Positions 43,960-56,198 of a stretch of 64,000 nt of DNA are shown here, in pieces. A model generated the notes under the pieces. It worked only from the letters and a program-made list of their open reading frames with translations, had not been told where the DNA came from and did no database searches. Origin of the DNA: Anisodus tanguticus (Eukaryota; Streptophyta; Magnoliopsida; Solanales; Solanaceae); NCBI GenBank assembly GCA_034509755.1, contig CM067550.1:8611001-8675000 (forward strand). Direction: 5' to 3'. Every line of letters starts with the position of its first letter. The stretch's first letter is position 1. The position numbers and the translations under genes are program-made.

Positions 43960-46455
43960 TTTAGGCTCTTCATCGATGCTATCATTGTTTAATCATCAGA
44001 AGGATTTATCCTCTACAACCTTAGTCTCAGCAATCCTGACATCCAAGTCCTTGATCCCATCTCGAGCTTGCTCTAAGATGAATCTTCGAACATTCATTTT
44101 ATGTGCACGATCTTTAGAACTGTCCGAGCCACCTCGACCTCCACATCAGCCAGAGCTTGGTCTCGTTCAGTCAAGGCTTGAGCAAGTTGGGTCAAAGTTT
44201 CTGTATTTCTTTGGGCAGAGGCCTCGAGCTTGTTTTTCAATTGTTCAATGGTTTAAACTTATTGGTTGGCGTGATCTTGAGCCTCCTTTAAAAAAGCATG
44301 TTCGGCAGCTTACTTCAAATTAATCTTGGTAAGCTTGGTGTTGAGGCGATCGATCTCATAATTAAGAAAATCTTCTCGATCCTCAAGCTTTAGGGTTAGG
44401 GAGTGGACATTGTCGTATAGTTATTCCTTTTCCTCGTCCAAGATTTTCTTCTCTTCGTTGGAAAGCTCGAGGTCATTTATAGCCCAAAGGTAGTCGCCTT
44501 TGATTTGGTCTAGTTTTGCCTTGATAGCGGGCAAATTATCGGCTTGATGCAGCTAAGCTTTTTTTTTGTTGCAGAAGCCCTTTGAGGTGCTGAATCTCTT
44601 TGTCTTGGGCGTCCAACTGCCCTTTGAGGTGTTCATTTTCATCCATACATCGAATGAAGCCCTTACTGACTAGAACGGATGCCAGCAAGGATATGAGCCA
44701 AACCGAGGTTAGAAAAAAAAGAATGAAGTCAAGTACATAACTTGAATTAAGAAAAGGTGATACGTACTTGGTTCGATGCATTCATCTTCTCCCTATTGGA
44801 CTCCGATATCAAGGGCCTCAAATAACTAGCAACCCTAACTAGCCCAAACAATAAATTACTATATTTGGGGAAGGAAAGAGTGGTCATTCTCACCCTCGTT
44901 GGATCCTCACTCAGGGTTGGGAAGACAATCACGAGTTTGGACCGGGAGCTGGAATGAGAGTTCGAGTGGATTTGGTAAGTTTCTGGGGGATAACTAAATG
45001 AGCAAACCCGGAGGTGTTCTCTTGTAGTTCCAAGTTTGCAGAGGTATCAACTTCATCAAAGAAGCGATCAAAATCTTCTTGACCAAAAGTTTGGGCCGGT
45101 TGTGTTGGTGGAGGAGGAATTGAAGTTTTTTGTTTCTTAGCCAACGACTCCTCATCTGTGGCTTCATTGTCATCCTCGATGATGACATAAACTAGTTCGG
45201 TGGCCGGTGGTGTAGTGAAAGTAGTTGGTGCAACACTGGTTGATGGCACAACAGCTTCGACAATAATAATTTTTTTATCTCCGATAGGAATATCTTCTAA
45301 CGGAGTGGTGGAAGTTTTTCTCACCCAAATATCATCTGGGGAGATATCGGAAGGACCATCCACTTCGAAGTTCTTTTCCTCTTTGAAGCAACTAAGGGTG
45401 ACATCGGGGGCTTTGAGGATTTGGATTTGGCGGTTTCTTTTTCTTTGGTACCTTAGCGATACGATGAACTGATGTGATCGGATCGAATACCGGATTGGAT
45501 TTAGTTGGAGCAGTTGAGGGGTTGGTCCTTGGGGTGAAGGTGTTTGGTAAACTTGGATTGTTAAAAAAAGGAGAAGTGAAAATATGTACAAAATTAATAG
45601 TGGAAAAAGGAATTTGGAGGATACGAACCATGAATTTGGGCTTTTCATCAGTTTTCGGAAAGCACTTTTCATGTTTGTTTATTATTCGGATAAGTGCTGA
45701 TGATTTTCTCGACCCAATTGTAAAGCTTTTCGACATGGGTCGGAGTCCAACTAACAGTTGGAAAAAGTGATAGTATGGAATTTAGAATGTATTGAAAGAA
45801 GTAAGTAAAAACGAGGGAGTAGTTGTAGATACTTATGGTGCATATTCATTGCTCGGGAAAGATAGAAATTTGCCTCGTTTGGAGATCTGAATGATCGTTG
45901 CCACAAAAGAATCTTTGAACGTATAAACTGATCAAATGATCCAAAGTAAAAAGTTCCTTGACCAAATTGGCCAAGAATTGGAGGCAAGTAACGACCCTCC
46001 ATATAGATGGACCAATTTGTGCAAGGCACAAATTGTAAGTCCTGCACATCTCGAGGATTACGTTATCGATTGGAAGGACGAGCTTGAAGGTGAAATGATA
46101 GGTATATACATTGAGTACCCACATCTGAAGGTAGTAATGTCTTCGTTGGGCCGGGTATAATGATCCCTAAGAGATCAATCTAACCACAATCATTTCGGAT
46201 TGTGTCAAGATCGGAGGCTTTAATGGAGGTCGGCCAATTTTTAGCTTCTTCACCTAGGTCAGATTTCGAAGAGGCGGTGGAAACAATAAATTCGTTGTCA
46301 AAACAAAAAGTAGATGGGAACATATCGTATGTTCTAGGGTCGGCGGTGGCCTGAACTTCAAAAGTTTCACCAGCACCGGTGGTTTCATCAGAAGTCAGCG
46401 GTGGAAAAGTTGTCGGAGAAGATTGTTTGGAAGAAGATCGGGTAGATTTTATCAT
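43960..46455 (-). pseudogene. Gypsy-type gag-like polyprotein remnant
   Basis: From ATG 46455 the minus strand reads MIKSTRSSSKQSSPTTFPPL. Later comes CRTYNLCLAQIGPSIWRVVT with FTLDHLISLYVQRFF (45846-46124), the block I recall from plant putative gypsy-type transposon (gag-like) proteins. A proline/threonine-rich middle (44929-45400) follows, and a C-terminal heptad-like segment ENEHLKGQLDAQDKEIQHLK (near 44600). Frameshifts separate the parts. No protease or RT follows on that strand. Family assignment is moderately sure; it is not functional. Confidence 0.55.
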
Positions 46456-48407
46456 GGTGATGAAGATATGATGTTATGAAAATTTGAAGGTTGGAAGCTA
46501 TAAATATATGAAGATTTGAAGGTATGGAGATAAGAAGATTTGAAGGTTGAATACTTGAAGGATTGAGGATTTGGGAAATTTAGCAAAAAGTAAAAAATAT
46601 GAAAAGGAAAAGAGAAAGGATTTTATAGAGGCGTTGTCATCATTGTGAAATGCTTCGGTTCACGAAAAATTGAAGTGACGGTTCATTAAGAGAGTGACAC
46701 GTTTTTAAGTCGCATAGTGATAAGTCGTGAGTCAGATTTTGGAGAATTGGAAACGTTTCGATTTCCTACTTATTTCGAGGTAATTTAAAAAGAAGCTTGC
46801 AAGAGAAGACATTGGAGAAATCATTTCCACTTCCCATCACTTTGGTAAACTTTGATCCGAAAAGTGTGGGACTATCTATATTAGGTGAAAATCGACACGA
46901 CATGGGCATGGTTTGGGTGTAGAAATTAAAGGAAGCAACAATGCTTTGCATCGGATGTGAGTTGCGCTAGGGGTGATTCGGGTATCAAAACAAGATCGGA
47001 TGACGGCCGAACCAGGTGGCATCGGATAGTGACCGAACTTGATAACATCGATGGAAGATCGAAGGAGCTCAGCGCTTATCCATTCTGGATATGGCGCCAG
47101 CCATTACTCTTGTTCATTAAGTGGTCGTTACTCTCATTTTATTTAATTAGGAAATGATTCTCGAGCATAAATGCCTTGTATTGATTGCTACAAAAGGAGT
47201 CCAACCTTCACGTCGGAAGGGCATCTCATTTTTATTATTGATACTTGCACGATTCCATTGTCATCACAATTATTAAGCTCTCACAGTTGGTTTGGACCCG
47301 AAGCAAATCAGTTAAGAATCGGACCAAATTCATTGGGCAGTTTCAGTCAAGATCATATTATTTCAGGATAATTTACTTGCTTATTATTTTCATTTGCCTA
47401 CTTATTGTTAATTTTTTATTATAGTTATTTATAAATCGATCCACGTATCTTTAAAATCACTTACAAATTCAATTGTACATTTTTTTGGGGTAAACAGACC
47501 ACAAGGTGAGGGGATATTATGAGAAGAGAGTCATTTTTGTAAATATGGCTTCAAAGTGGATTGAGCTTATATATACGGGGAAAAGGGTACCCATGGGATG
47601 AGTAGTTGATGTTTACCTTTTGATCACATCTAACTACGTACGCTCTAATAAATTAAAGAGACTATGCAATGGCTTATAAATATATTCGATTGAAGAGTCT
47701 GAAGTAGAATTTCACCGAAAGTTTATGCACGTTGTAACTGATCAATACAGTTAAACACTAATTTGACTTCTTGAACTATAAGATAAGAGGTTGTTTCTAC
47801 ACTTTAATGAAATGATAACTTTTAGAATGATGAGAATAATCTACTGAATAAAAGCGATGTGTTCTCTGGGTAAAAACCTAGGATAATAATTTCTTGTATT
47901 ATCAATTAAGTGAATGTGTAAACGCATTTCCTATAACATCACCGATTTATCTCATTGATTGTGAGTTCTCTTACAACTACTAATATCTTCCGATCCCAAA
48001 CAATAATTTCCCAAAGTATTCTTCCTAATTAACCCTAAGGGACAGTTTAACCGACTCACAAAGATGTCCAAGCTTCGTTTCCTAACTTTCACTTCTAATT
48101 AATCCTCGCAATTAATTTCTTAATTGCTCGCAGCCTCACACCACTAGAGAAACAAAAAACTTTTCCCACTGACGTATTAGTGGAAAATTCATTTTATAAA
48201 ACATGATTTCTTCAAGCAATCAGCTCACCTCACACCACTACTATTTTTTCTTTTCTCACTGATTCAATCAAGAAATCTAGAGAATACCCAGTAATGAACA
48301 TTTTTCAATGAGAAATTTTAGTGGTAAAATAGTTATTTTTTAGTAGTGTCGGGATTGACCATATTCAACCAAAAACCTAACCTTGCAATCTTCCAAATAT
48401 AACAAGA
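46456..48407. other. Leader/LTR-like sequence and unassigned DNA
   Basis: On the minus strand tggcgccatatcc at about 47085-47097 resembles a Gypsy primer-binding site upstream of the gag-like remnant, so a 5' LTR may lie above 47100. No second LTR was found. Beyond about 47500 I see no gene. Confidence 0.35.
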
Positions 48408-50318
48408 TATTTGGAGCAATCTGGTAGGTACCGGGAATTTGGGTATTGTAGAAGCATCAAGATTGAGGAGGTTAAGGGTGTTGTTCGCAGGATGCGCGGG
48501 GGACACGCGACCGGGCCGGATGAGATCCCAGTTGAAGTTTGGAAGAGCATAGGCAGGGCAGGTTGGCTGACTGAGTTATTGAATGTCATTTTTAAGACGG
48601 TGAGAATGCCCGAAGAATGGAGGTGAGTACAATGGTTCCTTTGTACAAGAACAAAGGTGATATCCAGAGTTGCAACAACTATAGGGGTATCAAGCTGCTG
48701 AGCCACACTATGAAAGTTTGGAAAAGAGTTATGGAGATGAGGGTGAGAAGAGGCGTGTTTATTTTCGAGAACCAGTTTTGATTCATTTTGGGCGTTCGAC
48801 TACATAAGCCATTCATCTTATTAGGATGTTGGTGGAGCTGTATAGGGAGAGAAAAGAGACTTACATATGGTTTGCATCGACCTCGAGAAGGCAAAGTCCC
48901 TAGGGTGGTTCTTTGGAGATGTTTGGAGGCTAAAGGTGTGTCTGTGGCGTACACTAGGGCGATAAAAAATATGGATGATGGAGCCAAAACCAGGATACAG
49001 ACAGTGGGGGAAGATTCAAAGCACTTTCATGTGATGATGGGGCTGCACCAGGGATCAACTCTTAGCCCATTCTTATTTGCGTTGGTGATGGATGGACTGA
49101 CGCGACAAATCCAATGGGAGGTGTCATGGTGTATGTTATTTGCAAGACGACATAGTCCTCATTGATGAGACTCGCAGCGGGGTGAACGCTAAGCTGGAGG
49201 TTTGGAGACAGACTCTGGAATCTAAAGGGTTCAGGTTAAGTAGGACCAAGACAGAATATTTGGAGTGCAAGTTCAGCAACAAGACGGACCGTGAGACAGA
49301 CGTGGAGGTGAGGCTTGAGGCTTGAGGCTTAGGTCATTCCAAATAAAGGAAGTTTCAAGTACCTCGGGTCTATCATCTAAGGGAATGGAGAGATTGATGA
49401 TGATGTCACACATCGTATTGGGGCAGGGTGGATGAAATTGAGGCTTGCATCTGGAGTTTTGTGCGACAAAAAGGTGCCACAAAACTAATAGGCAAGTTTT
49501 ATAGAGTGGTGGTTAGACCGACTATGTTGTATGGGGTGGAATGTTGGCCGGTCAAGACGCCGCACACCTAAAGGATGAGAGTGACGGAGATGAGGATGCT
49601 CAGATGGATGTGTGGCATACGAGGAGGGACATGATTAGAAATGATGATATCCGGACGAGTGGGAGTGGCCTCGGTGGAAGACAAGATGTGGAAAACGAGG
49701 TTGAGATGGTTTGGACATGTGCGGAGGAGAGACACAAATGCTCCACTGTGGAGGTGTAGAGGTTGGCTATGGACGAGTTCAAGAGAGGTAGAAGTAGGCC
49801 GAAGAAATATTGAGGAGAGGTGATTAGACGGGATATGGAGCAGACGCAACTTACAAAGGACATGACCTTAGATAGGGGTTGTGGAGGACACAAATTAGGG
49901 TAGAAGGGTAGTAGGTAGTCGAGCGTAGTCCTACTTACACTTACAAACTGATAGTTGTGGTGTTATTACTATAGGCATGCTTATCATATCATACGAATAG
50001 GCGTAGTATTGCTTTATAGTCTTCTCTAGTTTTATTTCTTCTGCTATGCGTTCTTTAATGTACTTGGTTTATCTCATTTATCTGCGTTAGTTACTGCTTC
50101 TCTTTCAGGATGCGATATCATGGCATATTCGCGTTTGCTATCAGCATTTTCTTACTGTTTTAGTTTTTTGACCGGGTTTGACTGATTTTTGGTTTGCATG
50201 TCTTGAGCCGAGGGTCTCTCGGAAACAGTTGCTTTACCTACCAAGGTAGAGGTAAGGTCTATGTACAATCTATCATCCCGGACCTCATGTTGTGGAATTT
50301 TGGGGATTTATATATGGG

Positions 50319-50322
<4 letters not shown>
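48408..50322 (+). mobile_element. RTE-clade LINE copy 3, 5'-truncated
   Basis: RT blocks: RRMRGGHATGPDEIPVEVW, LNVIFKTVRMPEEWR, shifted FIDLEKA-equivalent, MMGLHQGSTLSPFLFALVMD. A one-base gain in the catalytic box (tttgcaagacgac for tttgcagacgac, near 49140) breaks FADD. A C-terminal part reads LEVWRQTLESKGFRLSRTKT, then a CX-type segment with stops. The 3' end gagccgagggtctctcgg ... is present but the (ttg)n tail is replaced by ta repeats. No clear TSD. Confidence 0.85.

Positions 50323-50415
<93 letters not shown>
50323..50415. repeat. (TA)46 microsatellite
   Basis: About 92 bases of uninterrupted ta at the 3' edge of LINE copy 3. It is a likely polymorphic and cruciform-prone tract, and the source of YIYIYI frames on both strands. 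Confidence 0.95.
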
Positions 50416-50416
<1 letters not shown>

Positions 50417-50683
50417 CGACTCTACTAACTGAGAGTTCTCCAATCGTCAATCACAACAAACATATAATTGAGTAAAGTGAAATCTAGAAAATATTTATAA
50501 ATATTTGACTCAAACTCTATAAGAGTTTAGAAAATTCAAACCCTGTATTCATTTCGGTGTTACTGCTTAGAGCAAATCTCATAGTAGTGGAGATTTCATA
50601 GGTTGAACTTGAAGTTTCAACGGAGACACATTAGGGCAAATCCCAGAATTAAATGATTTTTTGAGTGTAGCCAAAGTTAGTCC

Positions 50684-52174
50684 TGTTGGTACTCTATTGT
50701 ACTTTATAGAGCAGTACGGAAAGTAATAACTATTATAAATGTTTGAAAGGATAAATAAATGGTCAATCTTCAAAACTGCCGCATGTGTGTTGTGTCTTCA
50801 ATCTTTATCACCTTGCAAAGCCAATGTTGAGAACTGCCGCAAGTTTGTTGTGTCTTGGATGTTGATATCCTGAAATCAAGAAACAACTAAATCTGGATGG
50901 TTACAACGTTGTGTGTTGAGTCGAGAATAGCCCTCTATCCTTAAGACAAGATTGCCCCGTATATATGCTTTTACGTTAGCGGGCAATAGTCTCCCAAGAT
51001 AAAACAACACTATAATCGCAACACTACAAAGCCAATAGGTTGAGCCTGGCGAAGAAAACAAATATGACTCGACTTGCTGAAGATATGGAATAGGAAGGAA
51101 GAGTTTCTCTTTACTCTTCTCTTTTGTCTCTGTGTATATAGTGTCTCTATAGTGTATATCTTATGTATACGTGAGGGTTTGGTCACTGTTTTTGACTGAT
51201 TTTCAGCCACTATTTTGCTAATTTTTTAGCCACTGTTTTGCTGATTTTCTCACTGTTTTAGACAGATTTCGACCACTGTTTTGTGCTCTTTTGCGACTGA
51301 AAAACGCTGCTGTTTTCGTGTGTTTTCAGTGCTGTTTTGCAGTGCGTTTACTGCCCGCTGTGCAATCCAGAATTGAGCCAACAACTACTCAATATATAGC
51401 ATGCAAGAGGGGCTGTCCAACTGCCAAAAATAAGGCTGTAATGGCCATTAAGAGAGGCCATTAAAACAGCCAAGTAATGGCTATTAAGGTCATTCAAAGA
51501 GGCTGCTCACTACCCAAGTAATGGGCTGTTAATGGAGGAATTAATCAGCCAAATAATGGCTGGTTAATGCTCCAAAAATAGTCCAACGGTAGGCTGACAG
51601 CTTTCCAGAAACTCTGGGGACCAAACTGTAAATATTGAACTTCAGGGACAAACTGTACATATGAAACTTTAGGGATCAAACTGTACATTTGGCAGAGTTC
51701 TCTGGTCCAAAAAGATAATATCAGAAAGTCCCCACACCCCACACCCCACACCCCACACCCCACGACCCGTGACCCGAGACCGGACCGGACGGGCGGGCGG
51801 CGGCGGCGCGCGTGTGGGCTTAGCCATGAACCCAAGCACATCTAGGTCTTCCCTCCTTTAAACACATGGGATACCCCTTGGGGTCCCAAACCCTTTACCA
51901 ATTAGAGACTTATATAGAGAGCAATTCTTCCTATTCCCACCGATGTGGTAGATTTGTCCCACACCACATTTTCATGCCTTAAACACCTTACTTCGTGGAC
52001 CAATATCTCTTTCATTTCTCAACGAAATTTGACAATTCTTGGCCCTACGGTCATCTACTCACTTCGTAGATCATGCATGTGCAAAGAGACAAGGTCTCCA
52101 ACATGCGGAACACTAGTGTTTAATTCATCAAAGATGGATGGACGCATCTCCCCGCCAAAGGCAAATTTCCAACA
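50684..52174 (-). repeat. 3' LTR of Copia I
   Basis: 1491 bp. It contains a (ccccaca)n tract at about 51731-51762 that is missing from the other LTR. Confidence 0.92.
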
Positions 52175-55100
52175 ATCCCCTCTATGAAAGAGAGATTGTG
52201 GCGCACGCACAAGGTGCCTACATTTCAGCAATCTTTCAGCAAAAAAAATATTGCTTCAGGAGAGGTAGCTTTGGCTTTGAACCTTCCCTAGTTGAAACCA
52301 TCGGACTTACTTACTGCGCGGTGAACGTGATGTCTTGAACCGTCAGTGTTTAGTGTAAGCCAAGACAATGATAACAACACAATAGTTCTTCTTATTCATT
52401 TTTCTTCTTACGTTTTTGTCCGTTGTGGCCTTGGACACACTTGGATTCTTAAGCGCGTTCATTTGAGACGGCCATCCTCGCACTTAAATAGGTGATCTCC
52501 TACAAGGTATCCTGCTATACCCCACTTCACAAGTGTTAGGAATCATTAAAAGTTTCCCCAACCTTAACCTCAACAATTTGAGGATCGTTAAAGGTTTGGA
52601 AGCTTAACTTTTACCCACCATGCAGGTAGCACTTTAATGTCTATCGCGGGAACAGCTTTGGATTCATGTTTCCGTACAAAAATCATCATCCGAAGTGCTT
52701 CTTGCTTCCACCGAAGCGCTCAACTGAACCTTTTGCCGCTTAGTTTTCCCATTGAACCACATTCTTGAGATCTCCAATCAGTATGGTTGGGTTTCCACCG
52801 CAAAGGTTCGTTTTGTTTGGGTTTTAAGCCCATTCCCCTAGACAGGCAGAACACTTGATCTCTGGGTAGTCCCTTAGTTAGTAAACAAGAAAGTGACACC
52901 CGTGATGATCAACTGCCATACGGTCTTATGTCTCCTGACAGTTATGTCCAGACGCCGTCATCCGTGTCCTTCCTGAAGCCGACCGGCTAGCCACAGTGTA
53001 TAACTGCTGAAGACACGGGTTTCTCCCAATAAGGGACGTCCTCTAAGAAGTCAAGAAGTTACTCAACTTCTTTCATGCTTTGTATAAAGCGATAAACTCC
53101 GATTCCATCATGAATCGGTCGATGCAAGTTTGCTTAGAGGTTTTTCTAAGACCCACCATACACATTTACTTGTGGCTTTGGTGTTCTTCAGATCTGATGT
53201 CCAGTTTGCATCACTGTGTTCTCCCGAACCGCTGGACATCCCAGAATACTATAATCTGTAGATAAGCGAATAATTCGGATATCGTCATATCCGACTTAAC
53301 TCCTTCTATTGATCATGTATTAAGATCATCGTGAATCTTAGTTCAACCGATTCGCTTTGTAGGACGATACCGGGTCGGTTGTAGTGTGTACAATACATTG
53401 AACTACACGTGACACGAGCATATCGCTCCTTGTTTATGGGTGCACCATGATTCCAATCGGTTCTATGATTCATATCCATTGGTGGCTTCAATGAGACCGT
53501 CAACTATCGACCGGTTCGTTAGATGTCTTAGAAATCGAATTCCTAAGATGTCATCTCGTGATACCCATATCTTTCATATCGAGACTTTGTTTCAATATGA
53601 CTTTTACTTTCGATTGTTGGTTTTTCAACTTGTTGGCTTTCTAACTTCGAGTCAATGTTTATGTGGTCGATTCATTGTTTCTGTTTTTTATCCGAAACTT
53701 TCAGGACCAAAATGTAAACATTTCAGGGACCAAAATGAAAGTTCGGGAAGAAGCCCAACAGTCCAGCAAACCAACTCGATCATCTTCTTCCAACTCTCCC
53801 AGTTGGGAAGGCTGTTTCAACATCCATGCCACGCAAGACTGCAATGGCCCAAGATGTTAAGCTACTCACAAGGGAGCACTTGTACAAGTAGCCGAGGCTT
53901 TGAACTCGTCAGTAGATCCATCTACTTTGCACTCACTTTTGAGTATCCTTTTTCACAACCCAAAGGTTCTTTTCCCGGAGGAAGATCAACCATTACTCAA
54001 GTATGATTCTTTATGAGGAAATCTATTTCTCTCTTTGTAGCTTCTTTCCAAAGCATCGCTTTTGGAGATGACAATTATTTGTTAATTGTCCATGGTTCAT
54101 TCTCAACCATACAAGCTAGAAGGACTGGAACAAGTCTTTGTCCCCTTCTTTGCTCCGTCTCGGTTCAACATCTAAAATCCCCGAGTTCTGCGGAGACGGA
54201 ATATTAAGTACGGATAGCCAAAGAACTTTCGAGTCTCGTAGATACGGAACGTCTAGTTCCGGACAGTCAAAAGCCCTCGCGGGTTCTTGTTAACCTTGAG
54301 CAATTACTCCTTTTTCCTTTTCAAGGAAAGTTATCTCCAAAGAATTCAGCATTCTTTGACACCAAGAGGCGATCAACACTATTGTTATTTGCGGATCCGG
54401 TGGATATGCAATCTACGATCTTAGGTACAACTTGACATGTTTCGGTATTCCAACTTTTACCAAGCCACCCCACATAATTTGGGCGTACGACTTTGCGCTT
54501 GGCTAACACCGTTGGACCGAAGTGAGAAATGAACGAGTCGTTTAATGAACGATGCTTCACATTCTCCCCTCTATTGCTACGAATTTTGCAATCCATAGGC
54601 ATAGTTGATTTTCAACTTCAGCTTTGTAGCGCTTATCCGCTTCAACAACTTCATCTTTGCTTTTCAACAAACAAAGGATTCCATACGTTGTACCATCATT
54701 AATGAAGATCACAACGTACTTGTCTCCCCCCTCTATTTTGTATAAACTTCAAATCACCCAATTAGGTGTGACTAAGTTCTAGAGGAGCGGTGCTTCTTTC
54801 GCTATTCCCTTGACGGAATTTGGAAAGGTGATTTTGCCTCTTCATCTACCTCACATTTATTTTGAGGGTTTATGTCGACAGAAGGCAACAATCTCAACAT
54901 CGTTAGCTTTTGAATGACTTGCTATTTAACATGTCTTATTCTATGATGGCATAGATGCACGGATTACAAATATATCATTCATTTGGCTACAGACGTACTG
55001 TACCATTCTTAGTTATTACAGACCTATTGGACTAGTCTCAAACTAGCTTGACCAACAGCGTCCCTTAAACCAAGTTAGGGACATGTATCATCTCATCTTA

Positions 55101-56198
55101 GAGTGATCTCATTCCCTGAAGTCCTATTGAGGACAACCTCTCCAACCCCTTCTACTTTAGAGGTGGCGTTGCTTCACATGAACAACCTCTTGCTCGTGGT
55201 TAGGGTGTAACCGGATCATATGTGATCGCGATACTCTGGCCCACTGCGGTTGCTTTGGCGGACTGAGTGTCCAATTTCTTCACTGCCTTTCTTTAGGCCT
55301 TCGGATCATTTAAGACACGGAAACTCGGCCCACCTTACTAGGTGTCCATTACTTTTCTGTGAAACGATTCTGGTCCCACTCCGGTCGCCGAGGCTTTATA
55401 TGACCGAGTGTCCAATATCATCATATCAAAGGAATTTTGGCCCACTCGGTCACCGGAGGCTTTGTATGACCGAATGTCCAATATCATCCTATGAAGGATC
55501 TTCGCCAAATAGTGTGACAGCTCAACGTCTTTAACTTTTAGACTTCTTCCGTTATGATTGGTGCCCAGATAATTCTTGGCGCTTACTTAAGAGTGGTAAA
55601 GATTTCGCACGATTAGTGGATCTCTCTCCATCGTATGTGCGAACATACTTTACACACTTTTAATCATTACACTTAAAAGAACGGATCTTTTTAAGTCGTT
55701 TACAAAATCCAATCTTTAAACGGGAAAGAAGATGAGATTAAACTTCTGATTTTTTTTAAAGCGTAAGGCATATAAATTATTTTCATATTCCTCCTACTTT
55801 AATCAATTTTTAATCAGACATCATTTAATCTTTATTCTTGACAAGTAAGAAAAACTACTTATCCTCTTGTCGGATTCTGGCTCACTTCAGTCACTTCATC
55901 AGACTGAGTGTACATTTCCTTCTTACCATTATTCGGATCTTTTGTCTGGGACAGATATAGGCCTTCTGCTGTACGATAGAATAACATCTTCAGTCTTCTC
56001 CTCTTGTCCCAGTTGACATCCTCAGGATTTCGAGAGCGCTTGTTCCAACCAGTCTTGGTAGCGGTGACACCATGAACACGTTCATCATCATCACTCTCTT
56101 CTACCAGAAAACCATTGCCATATCCAGATTTGGTCACACAAATTTTGACCGACATCTTTTGAACACTAATAGTAATACAATATAATCTTGTCTTAAAT
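52175..56198 (-). pseudogene. Copia I internal region, heavily decayed
   Basis: The minus strand near 53110-52985 reads MESEFIALYKA, a stop, KEVE, a stop, LLDFLEDVPYWEKPV, and before it SDANWTSDLKNTKATSKCVW, which are Copia RNase H blocks. Further up, YARVTCSSMYCTHYNRPGI (near 53390) corresponds to the SLMYAMVCTRPDI block. The rest (53.5-55.8 kb) should hold RT, integrase and gag, but I recognise them only weakly through stops and shifts. A frame at 56155-55859 (MSVKICVTKSGYGNG, 98 aa), just inside the 5' LTR, sits where gag should start, but I do not recognise it. Confidence 0.75.
55235..55500. repeat. Imperfect ~60-70 bp tandem repeat inside Copia I
   Basis: Three to four units with ggcccactcggtc or a variant, ggctttgtatgaccga, and gtgtccaatatcatc. 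The plus frame repeats TECPISSY, which is a by-product of the repeat. Confidence 0.8.

Noticed and set aside
44929..45672. Independent 247-codon host gene with an N-terminal membrane segment
   Set aside because: The order and composition of the neighbouring frames fit one decayed gag-like polyprotein; the hydrophobic start arises in a shifted frame.
48141..48349. CACTA-like MITE (starts cactagagaaac, ends tagtagtg)
   Set aside because: Inner sequences of the two ends agree poorly and the flanking 3-bp words (cac, tcg) do not match, so I do not call it.
50194..50475. YIYIYI frames on both strands
   Set aside because: Translation of the (TA)n tract.
53440..54006. 188-codon plus-strand ORF
   Set aside because: Antisense to decayed Copia I pol; no domain. 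A shadow frame.
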